A stretch of 64,000 bases of DNA from Ferrimonas sp. YFM (GCF_030296015.1 NZ_AP027368.1:930001-994000); one strand, 5' to 3'; positions 23,816-33,691 are shown, counted from the stretch's first letter. The notes: generated by a model not told the origin, from the sequence alone. Translations and numbers: made by a program.

Positions 23816-24190
23816 TTACTGAGGACCTGAGACGCTCAAGGGCGTATCGAACTGATCTGAGAGGGTGTAATCACCACTCACCGAGGCGACCTTATCCTGT
23901 TCGAACTTGATGATCAGCTCCTTGCGAGTGATCTCGTTGGTGCGGCCACTCTTGAACTGATAGACGTAGTACCAGGTGTTGTCGGCGAAGGAGTCGCGCA
24001 ATACTGGACGGCCCAGAATGAACTCCACCTGCTCACGGGTCATGGCAACTCTCAGTTTCTCTACCTGAGATTGCTCGATGAAGTTGCCCTGAGGAATGTC
24101 GATCTTGTACACCAGGCTGTCAAACACCGAACACCCGCTGAGGGTTGCTGCGGTCAGGGCCGCGGCCAACCAAATCTTACACTGCTTCAT
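23816..24190 (-). CDS. bamE: Outer membrane protein assembly factor BamE (lipoprotein)
   Basis: A 124-residue lipoprotein of the BAM beta-barrel assembly complex. Lipobox LSGC follows a short signal peptide; family sequence includes NFIEQSQVEKLRVAMTREQV and FILGRPVLRDSFADNTWYYV. In E. coli bamE directly follows recN; here an alcohol dehydrogenase gene separates them. Own terminator. Confidence 0.96.
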   Translation of the reverse strand: MKQCKIWLAAALTAATLSGCSVFDSLVYKIDIPQGNFIEQSQVEKLRVAMTREQVEFILGRPVLRDSFADNTWYYVYQFKSGRTNEITRKELIIKFEQDKVASVSGDYTLSDQFDTPLSVSGPQ

Positions 24191-24316
24191 GCTGTTAATC
24201 GTTATCCCCTGTAAGTGAAACGCGATAATACCCTAGCCCGGGGGAGAAAGGGAAATTCAATACCACTAGGACTGTCCGCCTCGCAGGAGGTTCCCGGCAT
24301 CAGGGTCAACATAGGA

Positions 24317-24343
24317 ATAAAAAAGGCCGGCTAAGCCGGCCTT
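24317..24343 (-). terminator. Terminator of the iron-dependent alcohol dehydrogenase gene
   Basis: On the minus strand GGCCGGC TTA GCCGGCC followed by TTTTTT, about 28 bases beyond the stop codon. Confidence 0.88.
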
Positions 24344-24370
24344 GATTTGCACACTAAGCGGACAACCTGA

Positions 24371-25522
24371 TTACAGGGCGCCACGGAAGATGGCGCTGAT
24401 CTCCTCGTGAGTTGCCTGCTTGGGGTTGGTCAGGCCACAGGCATCGTTCAATGCGTTGGTGGCCAGAGTAGGAATGTCTTCCTCTTTAACACCCAGCTCG
24501 GTCAGGTTGGCAGGGATGCCAATGTCCTTGGACAGCTCGCGGATGGCGTTCAGGGCGGCTTCGGCACCGTCAGCAGCAGTCATGCCGGTGGTGTCGATAC
24601 CCATGCAACGGGCCACGTCGGCCAGGCGCTCTGGAACAACCTGGGCGTTGTAAGCCTGTACGTGAGGCAGCAGGATGGCGTTACAGACACCGTGTGGCAG
24701 GTCGTAGAAACCGCCCAGCTGGTGAGCCATGGCGTGTACGTAACCCAGGCTGGCGTTGTTGAAGGCCATACCAGCAAGGAACTGAGCGTAGGCCATCTGG
24801 TCACGGGCTTCGATGTTGGTGCCATCTTCAACGGCGTTGCGCAGGTTATCGGCAATCAGGGTGATCGCTTTCTCTGCACAGGCATCGGTGATGGGGTTGG
24901 CTGCGATAGACACGTAGGCCTCAACGGCGTGGGTCAGAGCGTCCATACCGGTGGCTGCGGTCAGAGACTTAGGCTTGCCAACCATCAGCTGAGGATCGTT
25001 AACAGACAGGATGGGAGTGGTGTTCTTGTCCACAATGGCCATCTTGATGTGACGATCTTCGTCGGTGATGATGCAGAAGCGAGTCATCTCAGACGCGGTG
25101 CCTGCGGTGGTGTTGATGGCAACCAGTGGCATTTGAGGCTTGGCAGACTTGTCCACGCCTTCGTAGTCACGGATGTCGCCACCGTTGGCGGCTACCAGGG
25201 CAATACCCTTGGCACAGTCGTGAGGTGAACCACCGCCCAGGGAGATAACGAAGTCACAGTCGTTCTCTTTCAGCAGAGCCAGACCGTCATTTACGTTACC
25301 TACAGTTGGGTTGGGCTGGGTTCCGTCGAATACAACGGTCTCCAGGCCACGGGTGGCCAGCTTGTCTACCACTTGAGCAACCAGGCCTACCTCGACCAGC
25401 ACCTTATCGGTGACGATCAGGGCACGCTTGAAGCCCAACTGGAGAATATCGTCTGCGGCTGCATCCACGGCGCCGGTGCCCAGAGTGTTCACGGAAGGAA
25501 TAAAAAACTTCGCTACGGACAT
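24371..25522 (-). CDS. Iron-containing (type III) alcohol dehydrogenase
   Basis: A 383-residue NAD(P)-dependent alcohol dehydrogenase of the Fe-ADH family, same length as Zymomonas AdhB and E. coli YiaY. Motifs: cofactor region [27 protein letters not shown], and metal ligands in [14 protein letters not shown] (D, H) and [19 protein letters not shown] (two H). It interconverts a small primary alcohol and aldehyde; the substrate is not fixed by sequence. GGAG precedes the ATG. It is a single-gene unit with a strong terminator, inserted between recN and bamE. Confidence 0.93.
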   Translation of the reverse strand: MSVAKFFIPSVNTLGTGAVDAAADDILQLGFKRALIVTDKVLVEVGLVAQVVDKLATRGLETVVFDGTQPNPTVGNVNDGLALLKENDCDFVISLGGGSPHDCAKGIALVAANGGDIRDYEGVDKSAKPQMPLVAINTTAGTASEMTRFCIITDEDRHIKMAIVDKNTTPILSVNDPQLMVGKPKSLTAATGMDALTHAVEAYVSIAANPITDACAEKAITLIADNLRNAVEDGTNIEARDQMAYAQFLAGMAFNNASLGYVHAMAHQLGGFYDLPHGVCNAILLPHVQAYNAQVVPERLADVARCMGIDTTGMTAADGAEAALNAIRELSKDIGIPANLTELGVKEEDIPTLATNALNDACGLTNPKQATHEEISAIFRGAL

Positions 25523-25824
25523 GGGCTGTCTCCTTTAAGTTTGAAATTAAAATTCTATCTGGGACCAAAATAACCCGTCCATCACCCCGGTTTTGTGACG
25601 TTTCGCAGACTTTTTTCTGAAAGTTTGCGAGATATGACAGAAACATTACCTGCGTTAAAAAAGCCGGAGATTCGTCGGCTGGATCCGCAAAACTCAGATT
25701 ATTAGATGAAGATCTTGCGAACCTGATTAAAAAACTCGCAAGCGGATTTGGCGGGGATCACACCTGGTGGGAAAGTGGGATCGAGGTGCCGGATGGGCCG
25801 GCACCTGTTGATTTCTGGGGGGGA
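25523..25824. other. Intergenic region between recN and the alcohol dehydrogenase gene
   Basis: About 300 bases holding the recN terminator (25656-25680: AGCCG/CGGCT with six T on the minus strand) and presumably the adh promoter. A GGTGCCGG/CCGGCACC hairpin lies at about 25784-25805, just after the recN stop, without a T-run. No gene seen. Confidence 0.5.
25656..25680 (-). terminator. Probable recN terminator
   Basis: Minus strand AGCCGACGAATCTCCGGCT followed by TTTTTT. Short five-base stem, about 145 bases beyond the recN stop. Confidence 0.6.
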
Positions 25825-27489
25825 TCACTCTTCGACCAATAGCTCTCTGGCATTGGCCAGGGTGGCATCGGTAATGCTGTCCCCTCCCAGCAGCCTGGCC
25901 AATTCACCCAGGCGCTGCTCCTGAGCCAGGGGAATCATCAGGGTCTCGGTGGCTTTTCCCTTGGTGGACTTGCTGACGAACATATGGTTATGGCCATTGC
26001 CGGCCACCTGAGGCAGGTGGGTAACGCAGAAGACCTGGGTCGACTCACCCAGAGTACGCAGCATCCTTCCCACCACTGCTGCGGTGGGGCCGGAGATCCC
26101 CACATCCACTTCGTCGAAGATCAGGGTCGGGGTGGCCACCTTGCGAGCGGTGATCACCTGGATCGCCAAACTGATGCGAGACAACTCGCCCCCTGAGGCT
26201 ACCTTGCCCAGGGGCTGCAAAGGTTGTCCCGGGTTGGTGGAGACCAGGAACTGCAACCGGTCGCTGCCGCTGGGGGAGAGCGATTGTGGTTCGAAGTTCA
26301 CCTCTATATGGAACTTGGCATGAGGCAGGGCCAGCTCTCTGAGGTTGGCGGTGATCTGCTTATTCAGCTCTTTGGCATAACGCTGGCGGCTCTTGCTGAG
26401 TCGCTGGGCGGACTGGCCACAGGCCTCTCTGGCCTGGTCACGTTCCAGTTCCAGTTGCTCGAGGCGCTCCTCTCCGGCACCGATGGCGGAGAGCTCCTGG
26501 GCCAGCTGGGTGTGGAAGTCGGCCAGATCGGCGGCTTTAACCTGGTGCTTGCGCGCCAGGGTCATGGCTTTGGAGAGACGCTCCTCCAATTCGTGGAACC
26601 GCTCCGGATCCATCTCCAGGCTCTGATGGTAGCGATCCAGCTCGGCGGCGCCCTCCTGCAGTTGAATCAGCCCCTCATGAAGAAGCTCGACAGTGGGCGC
26701 CAGGGCGGCATCGTCACCGGCAAGGGTTTCCACCTCACCTATCGCCTGTTGAAGCAGAGACAGGGCGTTTACCTCTTCCCCTTCACTGAGCAGGTAGCAA
26801 GCACGCTGGCTCTGCTCCATGAGGGTGGTGCAGTTGGCCAGCCGTTTGTGTTCAGCTTCAATGTTCTGAAACTCCCCCGGCTCCAGGCCAAATTCATCCA
26901 ACTCCTGAACCTGGTACTCCAGCAGCTGCCGACGGGCCTGACGTTGTTCCTGCTCGTCGCGCAGACGCACCAACTCATTGTCCAGGTGCTTCCAGCGCCG
27001 GTAAGCGTTGGCACAAGCCTCCAGCAAACCATGATGGGCGGCATAGTTGTCCAGCAGGCTTTGCTGGGTCTGACTCTGCAGCAGCCCCTGATGGGCATGC
27101 TGGCCGTGGATGGTGAGCAGCATCTGGCCCAGGGCCTTGAGCTGGGCCAGAGGCACCGGCTGGCCATTGATCCAGGCTTTGGAGCGTCCTTCACCGCTGA
27201 TGCTGCGCCTGAGAATGCACTGGTCCTCGTCGTCCAGCTCATTCTCCTTTAGCCAGTGGACGGCGTCGGGAATGGCACTGATGTCGAAGCAGGCAGACAG
27301 TTCAGCCCGGGGGGCGCCGGGGCGCACCATGGCGGCTTCCCCCCGGCCACCAAGGCAAAGCCCCAGGGCATCAATGGCGATGGACTTACCGGCACCGGTT
27401 TCCCCGGTGATGGTGGTCATTCCGGAGTGAAACTCCAGCTCGAGGAATTTTACAATGGCAAAGTTGGAGACCGTCAGTTGGCTCAGCAT
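25825..27489 (-). CDS. recN: DNA repair protein RecN
   Basis: A 554-residue SMC-like ATPase involved in double-strand-break repair. Walker A GETGAGKS is at residues 29-36, a long central coiled coil (rich in E, Q, L, about 150-370) follows, and the C-terminal half has the ABC signature ASGGELSRISLAIQ and Walker B TLIFDEVDVGISG. Length matches the family (553 in E. coli). A LexA-type box lies 27 bases upstream, so it is SOS-controlled. Confidence 0.97.
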   Translation of the reverse strand: MLSQLTVSNFAIVKFLELEFHSGMTTITGETGAGKSIAIDALGLCLGGRGEAAMVRPGAPRAELSACFDISAIPDAVHWLKENELDDEDQCILRRSISGEGRSKAWINGQPVPLAQLKALGQMLLTIHGQHAHQGLLQSQTQQSLLDNYAAHHGLLEACANAYRRWKHLDNELVRLRDEQEQRQARRQLLEYQVQELDEFGLEPGEFQNIEAEHKRLANCTTLMEQSQRACYLLSEGEEVNALSLLQQAIGEVETLAGDDAALAPTVELLHEGLIQLQEGAAELDRYHQSLEMDPERFHELEERLSKAMTLARKHQVKAADLADFHTQLAQELSAIGAGEERLEQLELERDQAREACGQSAQRLSKSRQRYAKELNKQITANLRELALPHAKFHIEVNFEPQSLSPSGSDRLQFLVSTNPGQPLQPLGKVASGGELSRISLAIQVITARKVATPTLIFDEVDVGISGPTAAVVGRMLRTLGESTQVFCVTHLPQVAGNGHNHMFVSKSTKGKATETLMIPLAQEQRLGELARLLGGDSITDATLANARELLVEE

Positions 27490-27515
27490 CTCAGTTTCCT
27501 GTATGAATCGACATA

Positions 27516-27531
27516 CTGTATGGAAAGACAG
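27516..27531. promoter_or_regulatory. LexA (SOS) box upstream of recN
   Basis: CTGTATGGAAAGACAG fits CTGT-N8-ACAG exactly. A further copy of the half-site GACAGTATAG follows at 27538-27549, recalling the multiple LexA sites of E. coli recN. Confidence 0.88.
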
Positions 27532-27646
27532 TATAGAAAGACAGTATAGGGCTTTTTTCTGCTCAGTAAAGCAACAGAGACAAAAAGTTGTACAGCGGGT
27601 AACCGCCTTCTATGGTTCATTGAGGGTGGTTTTCGGAGGCGTCTGC

Positions 27647-28339
27647 ATGATAGCAGTGGTGACCGGCAGCAACAGAGGACTGGGGTGGCATGTGGCTCAT
27701 CAATTGGCTGAGAGGGGGTACCATGTGGTGACCTGCGCCCGAAGCCATGAAGCCGCCACCCGGGTGGCGGAGTCCATTCGGGAGAGGGGGGGAGAAGCCA
27801 GCCCCTTTATGCTGGATGTGTGTGATGCCGAGCAGGTTCACGCCCTGGGAGCCTGGCTGGGTCAGTTGTTCGGCGGGGTTGAGGTGCTGGTGAACAATGC
27901 CGGGATCTTTGTCGATCAGGGGCAGTCCCTGTCGGACATCACTCTGGAGCAGTGGCAGCAAACTCTGACGACCAACGTCACCGGGGCGATGCTGATGTGC
28001 AAGATGATTCTGCCTCTGATGCGTCCCAGGGGCTATGGGCGCATCGTCAATGTTTCCTCCGGCTATGGCTCTCTGGCCGAGATGGGAGAGTTGCAGGTGG
28101 CCTACCGGGTGTCCAAGGCGGCCCTGAATGCGCTGACCCGGGTGGTGGCTTCTGAGGTGTCCGATGAGGGGATTAAGGTCAATTCCGTCTGCCCTGGCTG
28201 GGCCAGAACCGACATGGGCGGGCCTCAGGCCAGCCGGGATCCGGCCGAGTCGGCCAACTGGATCACCTGGGCAGCGACCCTGGATCCCCAGGGCCCCAAT
28301 GGCGCCTTCTTGCGAGACGGCAAATCGATTCCCTGGTAG
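27647..28339 (+). CDS. Short-chain dehydrogenase/reductase
   Basis: A 230-residue classical SDR with TGSNRGLG (6-13), NNAG (83-86), catalytic Ser near 137, Y153 and K157 (YRVSK), and a C-terminal PGWARTDMGG that is common in plant/animal carbonyl-reductase-like SDRs. Cofactor is probably NADP(H); the substrate is unknown. ATG at 27647 is chosen for the CGGAGG upstream; a longer frame from 27455 would overlap the recN regulatory region. It lies between recN and nadK, both of opposite strand. Confidence 0.9.
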   Translation: MIAVVTGSNRGLGWHVAHQLAERGYHVVTCARSHEAATRVAESIRERGGEASPFMLDVCDAEQVHALGAWLGQLFGGVEVLVNNAGIFVDQGQSLSDITLEQWQQTLTTNVTGAMLMCKMILPLMRPRGYGRIVNVSSGYGSLAEMGELQVAYRVSKAALNALTRVVASEVSDEGIKVNSVCPGWARTDMGGPQASRDPAESANWITWAATLDPQGPNGAFLRDGKSIPW

Positions 28340-28375
28340 ACAGGGTCTGCGGATGTGAACTACAGCGAAGGCAAA

Positions 28376-29260
28376 TCAGAACAGTTTGTTGCCCCAATCC
28401 AGCTTACTGCGCAGCACTTCGAAATAGTTGTAGCCCTTGGGGTGGATCAGGCGCAGGCAGGCATCCGCCTTGCGAATGCGAATTTCGTCACCAGGCTGGC
28501 AGGGCAGGGTTACCTGGCTGTCGCAGCTGATGGCCAGTTCCGATGACGGGCTGTTGCAGGAGGCTTTCAGGGTGATCTCACTGTCGCCGTTGACCACGAT
28601 GGGACGGCACGACAGGGTGTGAGGAAACATCGGCACCAGAATATTGGCGTTGAGTTTGGGGGTGAGGATGGCACCGCCTGCGCTCAATGAGTAGGCCGTC
28701 GACCCTGTGGGGGTGGCCACAATCATGCCGTCGGCACGCTGGCTGTACATGAAGTGGCCATCGATATAGACCTCGAAATCGATCATATGAGCCACTTTAC
28801 CGGCGTGCAGAACCGCTTCGTTTACGGCCACGTTGTGGGCCTTCTGCTCTCCATGGCGATGTACTTCGGTACGAAGCAGGAATCGTCTCTCGGTGTCAAA
28901 CTCGCCGGCCAGCACCTTGGTCAGCGTGGGTTTGAACTGGTCCGGGTCCACATCGGTGAGGAAGCCCAGGTTGCCCCGGTTCACCCCCAGTACGGCGATG
29001 TCGTAGCGGGACAATACCCGGGCCGCACCCAGCATGTTGCCGTCGCCACCCACCACTATGGCCAGATCGCAGCGCTCACCAATTTCGTTGATCTCTACCG
29101 CTTCTGCCTTGGTGCATCCCAGTTCCCGGGCGATGTTCGACTCAATAAGTACTTCATATCCTTGCTTATCCAGCCAATAAAACAGCTGCGCCAGAGTCTG
29201 GTTTGCGCCTTCGTGGCGAGGCTTGCCGATAAGGCCAATGGATTTGAAGTGTGTCTGCAT
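28376..29260 (-). CDS. nadK: NAD kinase
   Basis: A 294-residue enzyme that phosphorylates NAD to NADP. Motif [16 protein letters not shown] (69-84) carries the catalytic [26 protein letters not shown] and [10 protein letters not shown] are family signatures. Length normal (292 in E. coli). It is divergent from grpE, the conserved order in gammaproteobacteria. Confidence 0.97.
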   Translation of the reverse strand: MQTHFKSIGLIGKPRHEGANQTLAQLFYWLDKQGYEVLIESNIARELGCTKAEAVEINEIGERCDLAIVVGGDGNMLGAARVLSRYDIAVLGVNRGNLGFLTDVDPDQFKPTLTKVLAGEFDTERRFLLRTEVHRHGEQKAHNVAVNEAVLHAGKVAHMIDFEVYIDGHFMYSQRADGMIVATPTGSTAYSLSAGGAILTPKLNANILVPMFPHTLSCRPIVVNGDSEITLKASCNSPSSELAISCDSQVTLPCQPGDEIRIRKADACLRLIHPKGYNYFEVLRSKLDWGNKLF

Positions 29261-29307
29261 CTTCTGCTCATCTGTAGGGCGGACGGGAATCTTGTGGCTC
29301 TGTGGCC

Positions 29308-29335
29308 CTTGAAGTCCGTAAATCAGTCCCCATAA
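29308..29335 (+). promoter_or_regulatory. Sigma-32-type heat-shock promoter of grpE
   Basis: CTTGAAG, a 13-base spacer and CCCCATAA match the sigma-32 consensus (CTTGAAA, 11-16 bases, CCCCATNT). It lies 45 bases upstream of the grpE start. Confidence 0.85.
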
Positions 29336-29380
29336 TAGGCTCAGAGCCTTTGGGAATAAAGTTTTTTAGCCGGAGTTGAA

Positions 29381-29971
29381 ATGAGCGACGAGCAGCAAAA
29401 AGTGGAGCAGCCAGAAGAGGTTGAGATGGAGCAACAGCAGGCTGATGCCGAGCAGGATCCACAAGCCGCCCGCATAGAGGAATTGGAGAACGCCCTGGCA
29501 GCCGCTCAGGCAAAGGTGGAGGAGCAGAAGGACAGCGTTGTCCGCGCTCACGCCGAGATGGAAAATGTCCGTCGCCGCAGCGCCCAGGATGTGGAGAAGG
29601 CCCGTAAGTTTGCCCTGGAGAAGTTTGCCGGCGAACTGCTGCCTGTTATTGATAACCTGGAGCGGGCCCTGGCCACCGGGGATGCCGACAACGAAGCGGT
29701 GAAACCTCTGCTTGAGGGTGTGGAGCTGACCTACAAGGGCTTCCTCGCCGGTGTCGATAAGTTTGGCATCAAGGAGATTGATCCTATGGGTCAGCCCTTT
29801 AACCCTGACCAGCACCAGGCGATGGCGATGCAGCCCAGCGAGGAGTTTCCTGCCAATACCGTTATGGCTGTGATGCAGAAGGGTTATGAGCTGAATGGCC
29901 GCCTGTTGCGCCCAGCCATGGTGATGATCTCCAAGGGCAGCGATCAGCCCTCAGTGGACACTACCGCCTGA
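29381..29971 (+). CDS. grpE: Nucleotide exchange factor GrpE
   Basis: A 196-residue co-chaperone that releases ADP from DnaK. The acidic, Q/E-rich N-terminus and long coiled coil (about 30-90) are followed by [20 protein letters not shown] and the C-terminal beta domain ([23 protein letters not shown]). A sigma-32-type promoter precedes it. Its 3' end overlaps the convergent L,D-transpeptidase gene by 11 bases. Confidence 0.97.
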   Translation: MSDEQQKVEQPEEVEMEQQQADAEQDPQAARIEELENALAAAQAKVEEQKDSVVRAHAEMENVRRRSAQDVEKARKFALEKFAGELLPVIDNLERALATGDADNEAVKPLLEGVELTYKGFLAGVDKFGIKEIDPMGQPFNPDQHQAMAMQPSEEFPANTVMAVMQKGYELNGRLLRPAMVMISKGSDQPSVDTTA

Positions 29972-30665
29972 TTGGGGTGAACACTGACGCAGAAGCAGCC
30001 TCCGGGCTGCTTTTTTTGTGCCCCAGGCTGGCCAGCGTGTCCCGAATGCGCCGGTATTTGTGCTCGGTCCACACCGGGCTGGAGGGCCAGGGGCGCAGTT
30101 TGGTGGTGCGGGGATCGACCGGGGAGATCACTACCTGGGTGTCGCCCAGGCCCACCTGCTCCACCAGATGGTAGATCTCTTCGATGGCGGTGTTGCCCAT
30201 GGCCAGGCAGCCGCTGGAGGCCTTGTCACCGTGGATAAAGATATCTCCGCCGGGACGGGTGCGGCCCTCCGCCCGGGCGTAGTGTTTGTCCAGACCATTG
30301 GGGTAATTGAGTTTCACCGAGAGGTGGTATTTGCTGTTGGGGTTCAGGGCCACCGGGCGGTAGACCCCCTCCGGTACCTGAAGGTCGCCCTCCATCAGCT
30401 TGGGGCCTGGGCCACCACTGAACCCCATGATGGGGTAGGTGCGCAGTGGGTACCAGTTCCCCAGAACATCGGCGCCCCACACTTCCATACGATAGTCAGA
30501 CTTGATCGCCACCAGGGTCAGTTGAACCGGCAGGGTGCCGCCAGGCATCCGCGCCAGGGCACTCTCCAGCCGCTTGGCGGCCTTCCCTTGAGCCAGAGTA
30601 GAGGATACGGGTGCCAGGCATAAAGCTGTGATAACTGTTGTTAAAAGTGCCCATCTGGCTGCCAT
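29961..30665 (-). CDS. L,D-transpeptidase (YkuD/YafK-type), periplasmic
   Basis: A 234-residue exported protein with a signal peptide (cleavage after STLAQ). The catalytic YkuD motif is [15 protein letters not shown] with H145 and nucleophile C153. Such enzymes make or modify peptidoglycan crosslinks or attach lipoproteins; YafK-like members cleave the lipoprotein-peptidoglycan bond in E. coli. Specific role here is not known. The end of the gene overlaps grpE and contains the grpE terminator. Confidence 0.9.
   Translation of the reverse strand: MAARWALLTTVITALCLAPVSSTLAQGKAAKRLESALARMPGGTLPVQLTLVAIKSDYRMEVWGADVLGNWYPLRTYPIMGFSGGPGPKLMEGDLQVPEGVYRPVALNPNSKYHLSVKLNYPNGLDKHYARAEGRTRPGGDIFIHGDKASSGCLAMGNTAIEEIYHLVEQVGLGDTQVVISPVDPRTTKLRPWPSSPVWTEHKYRRIRDTLASLGHKKSSPEAASASVFTPIRR
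29992..30018 (+). terminator. grpE terminator inside the convergent L,D-transpeptidase gene
   Basis: AGCAGCC TCCG GGCTGCT followed by TTTTTTT, lying within codons of the opposite-strand transpeptidase C-terminus. Confidence 0.88.
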
Positions 30666-30831
30666 TATCTCTCTCCGAATGCAATCTGGTTGCCGGGGAG
30701 CATAGCATTTTTGCGCTAGGGGATCATAAAGGCTGAGGGGTGTTCGTGATCTTGGTGGGGCAGATAAAGGCAGAGGCTCTCCCCTGAGAGCAGACGAAAT
30801 TTGGGGGGAGAGCCTCTTAACTGGCGTGAGA

Positions 30832-31560
30832 TCAGGCGGGCTGACGGGTAGTGGTCAGGACAATCTCACGAATATGAACGTTTTGCGGCTGGCGGTAGGC
30901 GTACTCAATGGCGTTGGCCACATCCTGAGATGACAGAACGCCACCCATGCTCTCTTTCCACTCGCCATAGCCCTCTTTAATGGCATCGCTGGTGGTGTGA
31001 CTCAGCAGTTCGGTCTCAACGGCGCCCGGAGCGATGGTGATCACCCGGACATCGTCACCGCACACCTCTTCGCGCAGGGTTTCCGACAGGCCGTGTACCG
31101 CGAACTTGGTGCCGCAGTAGGCCACATGGTTGGGGAAGGTCTTGCGACCGGCGACAGAGCTGATGTTGATGATGGTGCCGCACTTGCGCTCACGCATCTT
31201 GCCCAACACCAGATGGATGCCGTTCAGCAGCCCCATCACGTTGACATCCAGCATCTTCTGCCACTCGGCGGGATTCTGGGTATGGGCATCGCCCAGCAGC
31301 ATCACACCGGCGTTGTTGATCAGGCAGTCCGCGGGACCGAACTGGGCTTCCGCTTCCTCAATGGCATTGGCGAAGTCTGAGCTGGTCATGTCAGTCACGT
31401 CCACCTTGCGACACAGGGTGTTGGGCAGGTTCAGGGACTCCAGTTTTTCCAGGCGACGGGCCAGCAGCAGCAGTGGGTGGCCAGCGGCGGACAGGGTGCG
31501 TGCGGTGGCTTCGCCGATGCCAGAACTGGCGCCGGTGATGATTACCAGGGGCTTGGTCAT
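30832..31560 (-). CDS. Short-chain dehydrogenase/reductase (YdfG-like)
   Basis: A 242-residue classical SDR: TGASSGIG (9-16), NNAG (82-85), Ser near 134, Y148 and K152 (YCGTK), then PGAVETELLSH. The sequence is similar in layout to NADP-dependent 3-hydroxy acid dehydrogenases such as YdfG. Substrate not assigned. It is divergent from the LysR-type regulator gene, 117 bases apart, so that regulator may control it. Confidence 0.92.
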   Translation of the reverse strand: MTKPLVIITGASSGIGEATARTLSAAGHPLLLLARRLEKLESLNLPNTLCRKVDVTDMTSSDFANAIEEAEAQFGPADCLINNAGVMLLGDAHTQNPAEWQKMLDVNVMGLLNGIHLVLGKMRERKCGTIINISSVAGRKTFPNHVAYCGTKFAVHGLSETLREEVCGDDVRVITIAPGAVETELLSHTTSDAIKEGYGEWKESMGGVLSSQDVANAIEYAYRQPQNVHIREIVLTTTRQPA

Positions 31561-31677
31561 AACAATCTCTCCAAAGGGGGTGATGCAGGGCGATGGCCCT
31601 GGCGATGGCGCTCACTATAGTGCTAGGCTTCATAGCCTTAAAATATTAATTTTCTCTGTTAGAGATAGGTGTTTCCT

Positions 31678-32526
31678 ATGGATGTAAGATTGTTGCGCTG
31701 CTTCGTGGCGGTGTTCGAGGAGCGGGCCATCACCGCTGCCGCCCAGCGGGTGTTTGTCTCTCAGCCCTCGTTGTCGGCGGCAATCAAGCAGTTGGAGTCC
31801 GAAATGGGGGTCACTTTGTTCCGCCGCCACAAGCGCGGAGTGGACCTTACCGATGAGGCCCATCAGCTCTACCCTCTGGCATTGCAGGCTCTGGGACAGA
31901 TGGAGAAAATGAGCCGGTTGTTTGATGACGCCAGCGCCCGCCTGCCTTTGGCGCTGGGGAATTTTCACGACATCAGCCCCAGCCACTACGCCCGATTCCT
32001 GGGGCACTGCACCGCAGCGGCGCCTCAGCTCAGCCTGGAACTGCTGGACCATGAGGATGAGCAGGCCCAGGCCAGGGTGACACTGGATGTGTTTAAGCGG
32101 GAGGACGAACTGTTTCTGCCCTTGTGGGAGGAGGACTATGTGCTCTGTGTTCCCAAAGAACATCCGTTGGCAGACCGGGAACGGGTATCCATTGCCGATC
32201 TCAATGATTTCAATTTCATTGAGTGCGTGGCCTGCGAGGCCCATCAGCAGACCCTGAGCCTGCTGGCCAGCGAGGGGTTTTCGGTCAATCTGGTGGCCAA
32301 GGCTCAGCATAAGACCCAGGTGAGACACCTGGTCAGTGCCGGGGTGGGGATCTCGTTCCTGCCCTGGGGGGTATTGGAAACCGCCGATGACTTGGTTCAG
32401 GTGGCCCTGGATGCGCCAAGGATGTTTCGCCGCATTGGCCTGACCCTGCACGCCAGTGACAGTGGCAAACCGGCTCAGGCGGCGCTGCTGGGCGCCGCCG
32501 AAGCCTGGGGATCACACAGAGCCTGA
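31678..32526 (+). CDS. LysR-family transcriptional regulator
   Basis: A 282-residue regulator with an N-terminal winged helix-turn-helix (DVRLLRCFVAVFEERAITAAA, then SQPSLSAAIKQLESEMGVTLF) and a C-terminal effector domain. ATG at 31678 is chosen; a GTG three codons upstream is possible. It is divergent from an SDR gene, the usual LysR-target layout, so the SDR is the likely target. Its 3' end overlaps the convergent exporter gene by 15 bases. Confidence 0.92.
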   Translation: MDVRLLRCFVAVFEERAITAAAQRVFVSQPSLSAAIKQLESEMGVTLFRRHKRGVDLTDEAHQLYPLALQALGQMEKMSRLFDDASARLPLALGNFHDISPSHYARFLGHCTAAAPQLSLELLDHEDEQAQARVTLDVFKREDELFLPLWEEDYVLCVPKEHPLADRERVSIADLNDFNFIECVACEAHQQTLSLLASEGFSVNLVAKAQHKTQVRHLVSAGVGISFLPWGVLETADDLVQVALDAPRMFRRIGLTLHASDSGKPAQAALLGAAEAWGSHRA

Positions 32527-33438
32527 GTCGGCCACCTTGGTGCGTCGCAATGGCCTGAGCCTGGGACCCAGTTGCTGGCTCACCAGAGCCAGGACGATCA
32601 GCGCCAGGCCGGTGAAGGTGGCCGGGGCGATGGTCTCGCCCACCAGGGTGGAGATAAAGAACAGCGACAGGAAGGGGGCCAGGAACACCATATTGGTAAT
32701 GGGGGCGGTACGCTCCGCGCTCTTCAGGGCCTTAAGCCAGAGCACGAAGGTAAAACCCATCTCGAACAGTCCTATGTAGGTGGCGCCTGCCAGCCCCTCC
32801 AGGCTGGGCAGGGTCAGTCCATCTCTGTACCAGCTGGCGGCGAAGATAAACGGCAGGCCAATCAGGAAACTCAGCAGCAGGCTGACCACAGGATCGCCCT
32901 TGTCCCGGGCGTTGACTATCCAGTAGAGCGACCAAAGCAGGGTACACAGCAAACCCAGTCCATACCCCACTGGGGATTCCATCTCGAAATCCAGCAATTG
33001 ACCGCCGGTGGCGATCACCACCACGCCGCCATAGGCAACTGCCGCCGCCACCAGATCCCAGGCCTTGAGTTTCTGCCCCAACAGGGGGACCGACAACAGG
33101 CTGAACAGGATGGCCCAGGTGTAGGTCAGCGGCTGGGCCTGCTGGGCCGGCAGCAGGTCGTAACAGCCAAAGAGCACCAGATAATAGAGGAAAGGGTTAA
33201 GCAGGCCGCTTTGCAGGTAGCGCATGGGCGTGGCTTTGAGCTGGCGGCGAATCAGCGCCACTTTGCCTTGGGCTACCACCATGGCGGCCAGTGCCACGGT
33301 TGACACCAGGGCGGCATAGAGCAGCAACTGACTGGGAGACAGGTGCTGCAGGGAGAGCTTAAAGGCGGAGGCGACGGTGGACCAGGCCAGCACCGCTCCG
33401 CCACCGTACATCAGGGCACGACGTTGATTCTTAACCAT
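32512..33438 (-). CDS. EamA/DMT-family transporter
   Basis: A 308-residue inner-membrane protein with about ten hydrophobic segments in two EamA repeats (first repeat about 10-140, second about 155-290). Characteristic sequence: GGGAVLAWSTVASAFKLSL and, near the end, AERTAPITNMVFLAPFLSLFF. Family members export metabolites or drugs; no substrate can be predicted. It lies convergent to the LysR gene and divergent from dnaK. Confidence 0.9.
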   Translation of the reverse strand: MVKNQRRALMYGGGAVLAWSTVASAFKLSLQHLSPSQLLLYAALVSTVALAAMVVAQGKVALIRRQLKATPMRYLQSGLLNPFLYYLVLFGCYDLLPAQQAQPLTYTWAILFSLLSVPLLGQKLKAWDLVAAAVAYGGVVVIATGGQLLDFEMESPVGYGLGLLCTLLWSLYWIVNARDKGDPVVSLLLSFLIGLPFIFAASWYRDGLTLPSLEGLAGATYIGLFEMGFTFVLWLKALKSAERTAPITNMVFLAPFLSLFFISTLVGETIAPATFTGLALIVLALVSQQLGPRLRPLRRTKVADSGSV

Positions 33439-33534
33439 TGGAAAACTTCACAGGGACCAAACAACAGGCGGGCTCATTATATTGTATACAATCCTGCTTG
33501 AGCACGGATTTTGATCAAATTTTTGTGTCGCCCC

Positions 33535-33562
33535 CTTGGTTTTTTCTCTGCAGGCCCCATAT
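33535..33562 (+). promoter_or_regulatory. Upstream sigma-32-type promoter of dnaK
   Basis: CTTGGTT, 13-base spacer, CCCCATAT: an exact -10 and a near -35 match to the heat-shock consensus. Confidence 0.75.
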
Positions 33563-33598
33563 CCCTGCCATCCACAGGGAAAAATTTTTAATTGCCCC

Positions 33599-33627
33599 CT
33601 TGAAAGGGCAGGGCGCTAACCCCAGAT
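33599..33627 (+). promoter_or_regulatory. Downstream sigma-32-type promoter of dnaK
   Basis: CTTGAAA, 14-base spacer, CCCCAGAT; exact -35, one mismatch in the -10. Together with the site at 33535 it forms a tandem heat-shock promoter, 65 bases before dnaK. Confidence 0.82.
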
Positions 33628-33691
33628 AGGGGTTAACGAAAGAATTAGCTTAGTTAGCTTTAGATATAAACGTATTTTTTGGAGGCTTTCG

